Source: Bacteroidaceae bacterium
GTDB lineage: Bacteria > Bacteroidota > Bacteroidia > Bacteroidales > Bacteroidaceae
Direction of reading: 5' to 3'
Length of the DNA stretch: 33,689 bases
NCBI GenBank assembly: GCA_024680695.1
Contig: JAILBW010000065.1
Span: forward strand, 1-33,689
The notes beneath the pieces are model-generated. The model made no database searches, was not told where the DNA came from, and saw only the letters and a list, made by a program, of their open reading frames with translations. Shown piece by piece: positions 8,667 through 18,005 of the stretch (position 1 is the first letter of the stretch; each line of letters opens with the position of its first letter). A program made the translations under genes and the position numbers.

Positions 8667-9857
8667 ATGGAAAGGAAAAGAATCATCCAACTGACCGCTG
8701 TGCTCTGCGTGGCAACTATCGTAAGCAGTTGCGGGAAGAAACTCAACTTCACCTACACCGAGGTGGAGGTCACCAAGCAGGACATCACCACCAGCGTGAC
8801 GGCCACCGGCACCATCGAGCCGGTGACGAGCGTCGATGTGGGTACGCAGGTGAGCGGCATCGTAAGCAAGCTCTACGTGGACTACAACAGCATCGTGAAG
8901 GCTGGTGACGTCATCGCCGAACTGGACCGCACGAACCTGCTCAGCGAACTGAGCTCGGCACAGGCCAACCTGCGCAGCGCAGAGAGCGAGCTGGAGTACC
9001 AGCAGACAAACCACGACCGCTACAAGACGCTCTACGACAAGGGCCTCGTCAGCGCAAACGACTACGAACAGGCTCGGCTCACATTCATCCGCGCACAGCA
9101 GTCCGTCACCACCCAGAAGGAAAACGTGAAGAAGGCGAAGACAAACCTGGGCTACGCCACCATCACCAGCCCCATCGACGGGGTGGTGCTGAGCAAGGAA
9201 GTCGAGGAGGGACAGACGGTGGCCTCGAGCTTCAACACCCCTACCCTCTTCACCATCGCCCGGGACCTGACCGATATGCGGGTGATTGCCGACGTGGATG
9301 AGGCCGATATCGGCGAGGTGAAGGACGGACAGCGAGTAACCTTCACCGTCGATGCCTTCCCCGACGACGTATTCCAGGGCACAGTGACGCAGGTGCGCCA
9401 GCAGGCTACGACGGAGAGCAACGTAGTGACCTACGAGGTGGTCATCAGTGCGCCCAACGAGGACCTGAAGCTGAAGCCTGGACTCACGGCCAACGTGACC
9501 ATCTACACGCTGGAACTGAAGGATGTACTCGCCATCCCCAACAAGGCACTGCGCTTCAACCCCAGCGAGGCAATGCTCAACAAGGGCGAAAGCATCGTTG
9601 GCACTGAGGCAAGAATCAAGGTGTGGACAAAGAAGGGGCCCGAACTGCATGCAATGCCCGTAGAGCTGGGCACAACGAACGGCACTCTGACCCAAGTGCT
9701 CTCGGGACTGAACGAGGGCGACATGGTGATCACCGACGTGATTAATGGTGCCGCCATGATGGAGGAAGCCAACGCACCGCAGACGCAGAACCCCTTCGCG
9801 CCCAGACCCAGGAACCGCAACAACAACCGCAACGGCAACGCCAATACGAGGAAGTAA
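8667..9857 (+). CDS. Efflux periplasmic adaptor (MacA/HlyD-like membrane fusion protein)
   Basis: Lipobox SSCGKK; biotinyl-lipoyl-like TATGTIEPVTSVDVGTQVSGIV; ATITSPIDGVVLSKEVEEGQTV. Confidence 0.9.
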   Translation: MERKRIIQLTAVLCVATIVSSCGKKLNFTYTEVEVTKQDITTSVTATGTIEPVTSVDVGTQVSGIVSKLYVDYNSIVKAGDVIAELDRTNLLSELSSAQANLRSAESELEYQQTNHDRYKTLYDKGLVSANDYEQARLTFIRAQQSVTTQKENVKKAKTNLGYATITSPIDGVVLSKEVEEGQTVASSFNTPTLFTIARDLTDMRVIADVDEADIGEVKDGQRVTFTVDAFPDDVFQGTVTQVRQQATTESNVVTYEVVISAPNEDLKLKPGLTANVTIYTLELKDVLAIPNKALRFNPSEAMLNKGESIVGTEARIKVWTKKGPELHAMPVELGTTNGTLTQVLSGLNEGDMVITDVINGAAMMEEANAPQTQNPFAPRPRNRNNNRNGNANTRK

Positions 9858-9886
9858 CAGCAGGACGCAACTTAGAAGGAAAAAAC

Positions 9887-10645
9887 ATGAACAAGGAAAA
9901 CGGCCAAAAAGTCGTCATCGAACTGCAAAACGTGAAGCGAGACTTCCGGGTGGGCAGCGAGACCGTCCGAGCCCTGCGCGGCGTGAGCTTCAAGATTCAC
10001 GAAGGCGAGTTCGTGACCATCATGGGCACCTCCGGCTCGGGCAAGAGCACCCTGCTCAACCAGCTGGGATGCCTGGACACACCGACCAGCGGCGAATACA
10101 TCCTCGACGGGACGCCCGTAAGGTCGATGCGCCGCAGCGAGCGAGCCATCCTGCGCAACCGCAAGATTGGATTCATATTCCAGAACTACAACCTGCTGGC
10201 CAACACCACCGCCGTGGAGAACGTCGAGCTGCCGCTGATGTACAACAAGACCTACAACGCCAAACAACGCCGACAGGCAGCCATCCGGGCACTGCAGGCC
10301 GTAGGACTGGGCGACCGCCTCGAACATAAGAGCAACCAGATGTCGGGCGGACAGATGCAACGCGTCGCAATTGCCCGCGCACTGGTGAACAACCCAGCCG
10401 TCGTACTGGCCGACGAGGCAACCGGAAACCTCGATACGCGAACGAGTTTCGAGATCCTCTGCCTCTTCCAGGAACTGCACCGCCAGGGAAGGACCATCAT
10501 CTTCGTCACCCACAACCCCGACATCGCCCTCTACAGCAGCCGGAACATCATGCTGCGCGACGGCGTAATCTGCGAGGATAAGGAGAACACCAGCATACTG
10601 GATGCCCGCGAGGCGCTGGCTGCGCTGCCCAAGGAGGACGAATAA
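9887..10645 (+). CDS. ABC transporter ATP-binding protein (MacB/LolD type)
   Basis: Walker A GTSGSGKST; Q-loop FIFQNYNLL; signature MSGGQMQRVAIARAL; Walker B VVLADEATGNLD. Confidence 0.95.
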   Translation: MNKENGQKVVIELQNVKRDFRVGSETVRALRGVSFKIHEGEFVTIMGTSGSGKSTLLNQLGCLDTPTSGEYILDGTPVRSMRRSERAILRNRKIGFIFQNYNLLANTTAVENVELPLMYNKTYNAKQRRQAAIRALQAVGLGDRLEHKSNQMSGGQMQRVAIARALVNNPAVVLADEATGNLDTRTSFEILCLFQELHRQGRTIIFVTHNPDIALYSSRNIMLRDGVICEDKENTSILDAREALAALPKEDE

Positions 10646-10650
10646 CATAG

Positions 10651-10677
10651 GAGTAATCTGAGTAATAAGAGTAATAA
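10651..10677. repeat. 9-bp tandem repeat, 3 copies (GAGTAATCT, GAGTAATAA, GAGTAATAA)
   Basis: Direct reading in the spacer between the ATPase and permease genes. Confidence 0.85.
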
Positions 10678-10692
10678 GTTAACCATTATTCG

Positions 10693-11916
<1,224 letters not shown>

Positions 11917-11939
11917 AGAACTACAAATACAATACGAAT

Positions 11940-12518
11940 ATGAGAAAACTATTTCTGGCAATCCTGCTGAGCGTTCCATTCATGGCCTCGGCAAAAAAAG
12001 CGGTGGACGCCAAATACCTGCGCGGCGCAGTGCCCGAGGTGAACGGCATCGTCACATTCAGCCACGAATTCTCCGTCCCCGGAAAGAAGCAGGGTGACAT
12101 CTATCCAGTGATTTATAAGCTGGTGCAGGACAGCATCCTCTCCAAGGGCATCGTGGGCGAGCGCACCGGATTCATCTCCGATGGCAAGGATGATGGCACC
12201 ATTGTGGTGCGCAACGAGGAATACATGGTCTTCAAGCGCAAGCCCTTCAACCTCGACCGCACTCGCTTCCGCTACCACCTCATCGTCGAGACGAGCGACG
12301 AGCATGTCAAGATGACCCTCACGAAGATTACATATTATTATTACGAGGACAACGAGGGAAAAGGCGGCACCATATTCAAGGCCGAAGAATGGATTACGGA
12401 CAAGGAAGCCGTGAACAAGACCAACACTAAGCTGTATCCTCGCAGCGACAAGTTCCGTATCAAGACTATCGACCGCACAGAGGCAATCTTCGCCGCCGCC
12501 GAGCAGGCCCTCAAGTAG
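11940..12518 (+). CDS. Secreted DUF4468-like protein
   Basis: ATG 11940 (MRKLFLAILLSVPFMASA signal); domain resembles the DUF4468/TBP-like fold (FSHEFSVPGKKQGDIYPVIYKLVQDSI); 24 nt after the permease. Confidence 0.65.
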   Translation: MRKLFLAILLSVPFMASAKKAVDAKYLRGAVPEVNGIVTFSHEFSVPGKKQGDIYPVIYKLVQDSILSKGIVGERTGFISDGKDDGTIVVRNEEYMVFKRKPFNLDRTRFRYHLIVETSDEHVKMTLTKITYYYYEDNEGKGGTIFKAEEWITDKEAVNKTNTKLYPRSDKFRIKTIDRTEAIFAAAEQALK

Positions 12519-12539
12519 GAGTGCCGAAAACATCACACA

Positions 12540-12719
12540 ATGACCGACGAGGAGTATTACCGACAAGGCAACGAATACCGACGGCAGGGCAACTGGCAGA
12601 AAGCCATCGAATGCTATGCCGAGGCCGTAGCCATCAATCCCGACAGCCCGGCAGGCAAGGCACGCGAAATGCTGCTGAACATCCTGGACTATCGCTGCAA
12701 GGCATTGTACAATCCGTAA
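12540..12719 (+). CDS. TPR mini-protein (59 aa) leading the 2-oxoacid:ferredoxin oxidoreductase operon
   Basis: MTDEEYYRQGNEYRRQGNWQKAIECYAEAVAINPDSPAGKAREMLLNILDYRCKALYNP; one complete TPR; below the length cut-off of the supplied ORF track. Confidence 0.85.
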   Translation: MTDEEYYRQGNEYRRQGNWQKAIECYAEAVAINPDSPAGKAREMLLNILDYRCKALYNP

Positions 12720-12755
12720 ACATATAGAACCACACAAAAAAAGGAGAAAGAGAAT

Positions 12756-12986
12756 ATGGGCAAGACAAGAGGTGCCGTCGTCGTGGATACGGACCGATGC
12801 AAGGGCTGCGGCCTTTGCGTGGCAGCCTGTCCGCTGCATCTGCTGCACATTGCGGAGAAATCCGTGAACATGAAAGGCTATTCGTATGTCGTACAGGAAC
12901 AGTGGGAAGAGTGCAATGGCTGCACTTCCTGCGCAATTGTATGCCCCGACGCCTGCATCAGCGTCTATCGCACAAAAGAACCATAA
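12756..12986 (+). CDS. 4Fe-4S ferredoxin, 2-oxoacid:ferredoxin oxidoreductase delta subunit
   Basis: Two CxxCxxCxxxC clusters: CKGCGLCVAACP and CNGCTSCAIVCP. Confidence 0.9.
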   Translation: MGKTRGAVVVDTDRCKGCGLCVAACPLHLLHIAEKSVNMKGYSYVVQEQWEECNGCTSCAIVCPDACISVYRTKEP

Positions 12987-13009
12987 GGGAGGCAGAGTAT
13001 TAGAGGAAA

Positions 13010-14101
13010 ATGACTATGGTAAAAGAAAGTGAAACAATATTGCTGAAGGGCAACGAAGCCATTGCGCATGCAGCTATCCGCTGCGGCTGCGACGGATACT
13101 TCGGATACCCGATTACGCCACAGAGCGAAATCCTCGAGACACTGGCACTCGAGAAGCCTTGGGAAACTACCGGAATGGTCGTCGTACAGGCCGAGAGCGA
13201 GCTGGCCAGCATCAACATGGTGTATGGAGGCGGCGCCGTGGGCAAACGAGTGATGACATCCAGCAGCAGCCCGGGAGTGGCACTGATGCAGGAAGGCATC
13301 ACCTATATGGCCGGAGCAGAGATTCCCGGCGTCATCGTAAACGTACAGCGCGGAGGCCCTGGACTGGGAACCATCCAGCCGAGCCAGAGCGACTACTATC
13401 AGGCTACGCGCGGGGGAGGAAACGGCGACTACAACATCATCGTACTGGCACCGGCCAGCGTGCAGGAGATGGCCGACTTTATGGATTTGGCCTTTACCTT
13501 GGCCTTCCGCTATCGAATGCCCGCCATGATCCTCTCCGACGGAATCATCGGGCAGATGATGGAAAAGATGGTGCTTCCACCCTTCAAACCACGCCGCACC
13601 GACGAGGAAGTGAAGCGGGAATGCCCTTGGGCAGCTACTGGCAGGAGCGGCAGGGAAAAGAACTTCCTGACGTCGCTGAGCCTCGACCCAGCCTGGATGG
13701 AGGAACACAACAAACATCTGCAGGCCAAGTATGAGACAATCCGGCAGACAGAGGTACGCTTTGAGACCTACAACACCGAAGGTGCCGACTACCTGATTGT
13801 CGCCTTCGGAAGTGCCGCCCGCATCGCCCAGAAATCCATTGAGATCTGTCGCGAAGAGGGATTGCACATCGGCATGCTGAGGCCCATCACCTTGTGGCCG
13901 TTCCCGACACAGGCCATCCGACAACTCTCTGAACGAATGAAAGCCATAATGTGCCTGGAGATAAACGCAGGACAGATGGTGGACGACGTCCGCCTCAGCG
14001 TGGCAGAGGGCTGCCCCGTATGCCACTACGGACGAATGGGAGGAATGGTGCCCACTCCAGAAGAAATCGTACAGCAAATCAAATCGCAACTCATAAAGTA
14101 A
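13010..14101 (+). CDS. vorB: 2-oxoacid:ferredoxin oxidoreductase alpha subunit (VorB/KorA-like)
   Basis: LLKGNEAIAHAAIRCGCDGYFGYPITPQSEI; RGGPGLGTIQPSQSDYYQ. Confidence 0.88.
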   Translation: MTMVKESETILLKGNEAIAHAAIRCGCDGYFGYPITPQSEILETLALEKPWETTGMVVVQAESELASINMVYGGGAVGKRVMTSSSSPGVALMQEGITYMAGAEIPGVIVNVQRGGPGLGTIQPSQSDYYQATRGGGNGDYNIIVLAPASVQEMADFMDLAFTLAFRYRMPAMILSDGIIGQMMEKMVLPPFKPRRTDEEVKRECPWAATGRSGREKNFLTSLSLDPAWMEEHNKHLQAKYETIRQTEVRFETYNTEGADYLIVAFGSAARIAQKSIEICREEGLHIGMLRPITLWPFPTQAIRQLSERMKAIMCLEINAGQMVDDVRLSVAEGCPVCHYGRMGGMVPTPEEIVQQIKSQLIK

Positions 14102-14106
14102 ATCCC

Positions 14107-14346
14107 ATGAGCGAGCACGAAGAACTATCCCTCGAGGAACAGGTGGAACGCATCCGGCGCAAACGAAAGAAGAATTCGTCGCACGATGCCGCCCGACGCT
14201 ATCTGAACACCATCTTCCTGCTGCTGGCTGCAGTGGGACTCGTGTGGTTCTACTCCGACGACAATCATCGTCTGGCCGCACTGACCGTAATAGGCATTGG
14301 CATGATAGTGAAAATCGTCGAGTTCTTCCTGCGATTCATGGGCTGA
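14107..14346 (+). CDS. Small membrane protein (79 aa) between alpha and beta subunit genes
   Basis: MSEHEELSLEEQVERIRRKRKKNSSHDAARRYLNTIFLLLAAVGLVWFYSDDNHRLAALTVIGIGMIVKIVEFFLRFMG; two hydrophobic helices. Confidence 0.8.
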   Translation: MSEHEELSLEEQVERIRRKRKKNSSHDAARRYLNTIFLLLAAVGLVWFYSDDNHRLAALTVIGIGMIVKIVEFFLRFMG

Positions 14347-14367
14347 CACACACAAACACAAAGAAAC

Positions 14368-15165
14368 ATGACAAGAGAAGACATCATACAACCGTCAAAC
14401 CTCGTCGCAGGGCGTCCCACCCTGATGAACAACACTCCCATGCACTACTGCCCGGGATGCAGCCACGGGGTGGTACACAAACTTATTGCCGAACTGGTTG
14501 AGGAAATGGGACTCACTGAGCGATGCGTCGGCATCTGCCCAGTGGGCTGCGCCGTATTTGCACACAACTATATCGACATCGACTGGATCGAAGCAGCCCA
14601 CGGACGGGCTCCGGCCGTCGCCTGCGCCGCCAAGCGACTTTATCCTAACCACCTTATTTTCACCTATCAGGGCGACGGCGACTTGGCCTGCATCGGCACG
14701 GCCGAGACTATCCACAGCCTTAATCGTGGCGATGACATCACCATCATATTCATCAATAACGCCATCTATGGCATGACTGGCGGACAGATGGCTCCCACCA
14801 CGCTCCTCGGCATGAAGACCTCCACCTGCCCCTACGGACGCCAATCCGACCTGCACGGTTTCCCGCTGAAGATTACGGAAATCGCCGCCTCGCTCGAAGG
14901 CACTTGCTTCGTAAGCCGGCAGTCGGTGCACACCGTAGCAGCCATCAATCGCACGAAACGTGCCCTTCGTCATGCCTTCCAGAACAGTATGGAGCATCGC
15001 GGTGCATCGCTCGTCGAGGTGGTGAGCACCTGCAGCAGCGGATGGAAAATGACTCCTGTCGAAGCCAACGCTTGGATGGAGAAAAACATGTTCCCCTACT
15101 ACCCGCTGGGCGACCTGAAGGATACAACAAAAGACAACAGACCCCAGAAAACAGAAAACAGATGA
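14368..15165 (+). CDS. 2-oxoacid:ferredoxin oxidoreductase beta subunit (TPP-binding)
   Basis: HYCPGCSHGVVHKLIAE; GDGDLACIGTAETIHSLNRGDDITIIFINNAIYGMTGGQ (TPP motif). Confidence 0.9.
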   Translation: MTREDIIQPSNLVAGRPTLMNNTPMHYCPGCSHGVVHKLIAELVEEMGLTERCVGICPVGCAVFAHNYIDIDWIEAAHGRAPAVACAAKRLYPNHLIFTYQGDGDLACIGTAETIHSLNRGDDITIIFINNAIYGMTGGQMAPTTLLGMKTSTCPYGRQSDLHGFPLKITEIAASLEGTCFVSRQSVHTVAAINRTKRALRHAFQNSMEHRGASLVEVVSTCSSGWKMTPVEANAWMEKNMFPYYPLGDLKDTTKDNRPQKTENR

Positions 15166-15704
15166 AAGAAGAGATAATCATCGCAGGCTTTGGCGGACAA
15201 GGTGTACTGTCCATGGGCAAGATATTGGCCTACAGCGCACTCATGGAGGGACGCGAAGTAACCTGGATGCCCGCCTACGGTCCCGAACAGCGTGGAGGCA
15301 CAGCCAACGTGACCGTCATCATCAGCGATCAAAGCATATCAAGCCCCATACTGAGTACATTCGACACTGCAGTCATCCTGAACCAACCCTCACTGGAACG
15401 ATTCGAACCTGCCATTCGTCCGGGTGGCACACTTATCTACGACGAATACGGCATCTGCAAGCCCCCTACGCGCAAGGACATCAGCATCTACCGCATCAAT
15501 GCGATGGATGCCGCAGCCGAGATGCAGAACGTCAAGGGATTCAACATGATTGTACTGGGCGGACTGCTAAAGGTACGCCCCCTCGTGACCATAGAAAACG
15601 TACTGCAGGCGCTGCGCAAGACGCTGCCCGAACGCCACCACCACCTCATCCCCATGAATGAGGAGGCACTGCGCAAGGGCATGGAGATTATCAAACCGAT
15701 TTAG
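15162..15704 (+). CDS. 2-oxoacid:ferredoxin oxidoreductase gamma subunit
   Basis: ATGA overlap with the upstream stop; MKEEIIIAGFGGQGVLSMGKILAYSALMEGREVTWMPAYGPEQRGGTANVTVIIS. Confidence 0.9.
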   Translation: MKEEIIIAGFGGQGVLSMGKILAYSALMEGREVTWMPAYGPEQRGGTANVTVIISDQSISSPILSTFDTAVILNQPSLERFEPAIRPGGTLIYDEYGICKPPTRKDISIYRINAMDAAAEMQNVKGFNMIVLGGLLKVRPLVTIENVLQALRKTLPERHHHLIPMNEEALRKGMEIIKPI

Positions 15705-15718
15705 CCCGCCAATTGCCC

Positions 15719-17956
15719 ATGCCGAGACATTTTTCCATACTCACCGCCATCCTTGTCCTGCTCTGCTTTGCCAGCAGTGCAAAGGGACAGGTGAACCTTC
15801 GCACAGCAGGTGAGGCCGGAAACAACACCTCGACAAACAACTCGCGCACTGCTGAGAAACGCGGATCTGACCGTTTCATGAATGTGACCGACACCACCGA
15901 GGTGGAGATTCCCATCGGACAATTCCAATGGTGCATCGAGCCACGGCTCGGCACCGTCATCGACGCAGAGAACACCGACACCGCAGTGCATAACTTCCAG
16001 AACTTCAATCTCACGGAAGGATATACCGGACAATACAATTTTTTGGGCAATCTGGGCGCACCACGCCTGAATCGCATATTCCTGAACCGTGAGCAGACTG
16101 ACGACCTGCTGTTTCTCCAGCCCTTCAGCTACTTCCGCGACGCATTGGGTGACTTCCGATTCACCAACACACTGAGCCCCATCACCAACCTGGCCTACCA
16201 CAAGTGCGGCAGCAGCGAGAATGGGCAAGACCGGGTGCGCGCCTATTTCGCCAGCAATATCAATAAGGCTGCAGGCATTGGCTTCAAGCTCGACTATCTC
16301 TTTGGCCGCGGCTATTACAACAACCAGGCCAACAGCCAATTCGGCGGTACTGTCTATGGATACTATCGCGGCGACAAGTACAACGCGCATGCCTATATCA
16401 ATGTAAACCACATGAAGATGGGCGAGAACGGAGGCATCGAGGACGACCGCTACATCGAGGACCCGCAGAGCTTCCAGCAAAGCTACAGTTCGAAGGATAT
16501 CCCAGTAACGCTCTCTGACACTTGGAATCGCAACCACGAACAGACGTTCTATCTTTCGCATCGCTACAATGTGGGCATCTATCGCGACATCGAATTGCCT
16601 GACTCGCTGAAACCTAAGCCCCCCAGCGCATCCGACCTCCTCTTCCAGTTGCCCGACAGTGTGCGCATGGTGCTGCGCAAGGATAGTGTGGCCCGCGCAG
16701 CTGCAATTGATTCCCTCACCGCCGAATGGGCCAGCCAGCAGGTGACGCCGCAGGAATTCCTGCCCGTGACCAGCTTTATCCACACCATGCAGCTGCACCG
16801 CCTCAAGCACGACTACCTGTCCCATCGCACCCCGACCGACTATTACACGAACCACTACTATGGTTCATGGAATGATGTGCGCGACGAGACGCGAGCCCTT
16901 CAGCTACGCAACACGCTGGGCATCGCCCTGCGCGAGGGGTTCAACAAGTGGGCACAGAGTGGCATTTCCCTCTATGGTTCCCACCGTCTGAACACCTACA
17001 CCCTCCCTTTCATAGCCACGACAGACTCGACCTACAATCACAAATATGTGGAAAACGACCTCTCGCTGGGTGGTACACTGAGCCGAATGCAAGGCGAATG
17101 GTTCCACTACAACGTGGATGGTGAGTTCTGGCTCGCAGGACCGAAGGTGGGCGACTTCAACATTGACGGCCAGAGCGACCAGCACCTCCCCCTCGGGCAG
17201 AAAGACACACTCGACATTGACCTTCACGCCTATCTCCACCACCAAAAGGCAAACTTCTACCTGCGCCACTATCACAGCCAAGCCACCTGGTGGGACAATG
17301 GCGACCTCAACCGCGAACTGCGCACCCGCATCATGGGTACTATTGGCCTACGTCGCACCAAGACGCGCCTCACCGTCGGCATGGAGAACATGACGAACTA
17401 CACCTACTTCGCCATGCAGAACACGTTGAAAGATGGTGCTTCAGCCACAAGCACACTCACCTCCGACTACACCCACGACGTAGCCCTCAAGCAGGAGGGA
17501 GGCAACGTTCAAGTCTTCAGCGCCACCCTTGCCCAAGACCTCAAGCTTGGTCCCTTGCATTGGGACAGCGAGGTCACCTATCAGAAGACGTCCAAGGCCG
17601 ATGTGCTACCTCTGCCCGACCTCTCGCTCTACACCAACCTCTACCTGCTATTCCGCATCGCTCGCGTCCTGCGTGTCCAGGTGGGCGGCGACATGCGCTA
17701 CTTCACCTCCTACTATGCCCCCGACTATGCGCCCAGCATCTGCCAGTTTGCCACGCAGGATACACGCTTCGCTCGTACCAAGATTGGCAACTATCCCATC
17801 ATCAATGTCTATGCCAATATGCACCTGAAGCATTGCCGTCTCTATCTCGCTGTGAATCACGTAAACGAGGGCGACGGCCATGCCTTCTGGGCACCCCACT
17901 ACCCCATCGACCCGTTCACGTTCCATTTCGGCTTGAGCTGGAACTTCTTTAACTAA
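15719..17956 (+). CDS. Putative outer membrane porin (Bacteroidetes putative-porin family)
   Basis: Signal peptide MPRHFSILTAILVLLCFASSAKGQ; beta-barrel-like alternating strands; C-terminal FHFGLSWNFFN ending in aromatics. Confidence 0.7.
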   Translation: MPRHFSILTAILVLLCFASSAKGQVNLRTAGEAGNNTSTNNSRTAEKRGSDRFMNVTDTTEVEIPIGQFQWCIEPRLGTVIDAENTDTAVHNFQNFNLTEGYTGQYNFLGNLGAPRLNRIFLNREQTDDLLFLQPFSYFRDALGDFRFTNTLSPITNLAYHKCGSSENGQDRVRAYFASNINKAAGIGFKLDYLFGRGYYNNQANSQFGGTVYGYYRGDKYNAHAYINVNHMKMGENGGIEDDRYIEDPQSFQQSYSSKDIPVTLSDTWNRNHEQTFYLSHRYNVGIYRDIELPDSLKPKPPSASDLLFQLPDSVRMVLRKDSVARAAAIDSLTAEWASQQVTPQEFLPVTSFIHTMQLHRLKHDYLSHRTPTDYYTNHYYGSWNDVRDETRALQLRNTLGIALREGFNKWAQSGISLYGSHRLNTYTLPFIATTDSTYNHKYVENDLSLGGTLSRMQGEWFHYNVDGEFWLAGPKVGDFNIDGQSDQHLPLGQKDTLDIDLHAYLHHQKANFYLRHYHSQATWWDNGDLNRELRTRIMGTIGLRRTKTRLTVGMENMTNYTYFAMQNTLKDGASATSTLTSDYTHDVALKQEGGNVQVFSATLAQDLKLGPLHWDSEVTYQKTSKADVLPLPDLSLYTNLYLLFRIARVLRVQVGGDMRYFTSYYAPDYAPSICQFATQDTRFARTKIGNYPIINVYANMHLKHCRLYLAVNHVNEGDGHAFWAPHYPIDPFTFHFGLSWNFFN

Positions 17957-18005
17957 CTACCACGCAAAAACTCACTGAGCCAAAGAACTACAACACGATC
18001 CCGCA

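Noticed and set aside
15701-16855. 384-aa minus-strand ORF
   Set aside because: Antisense to the porin gene.
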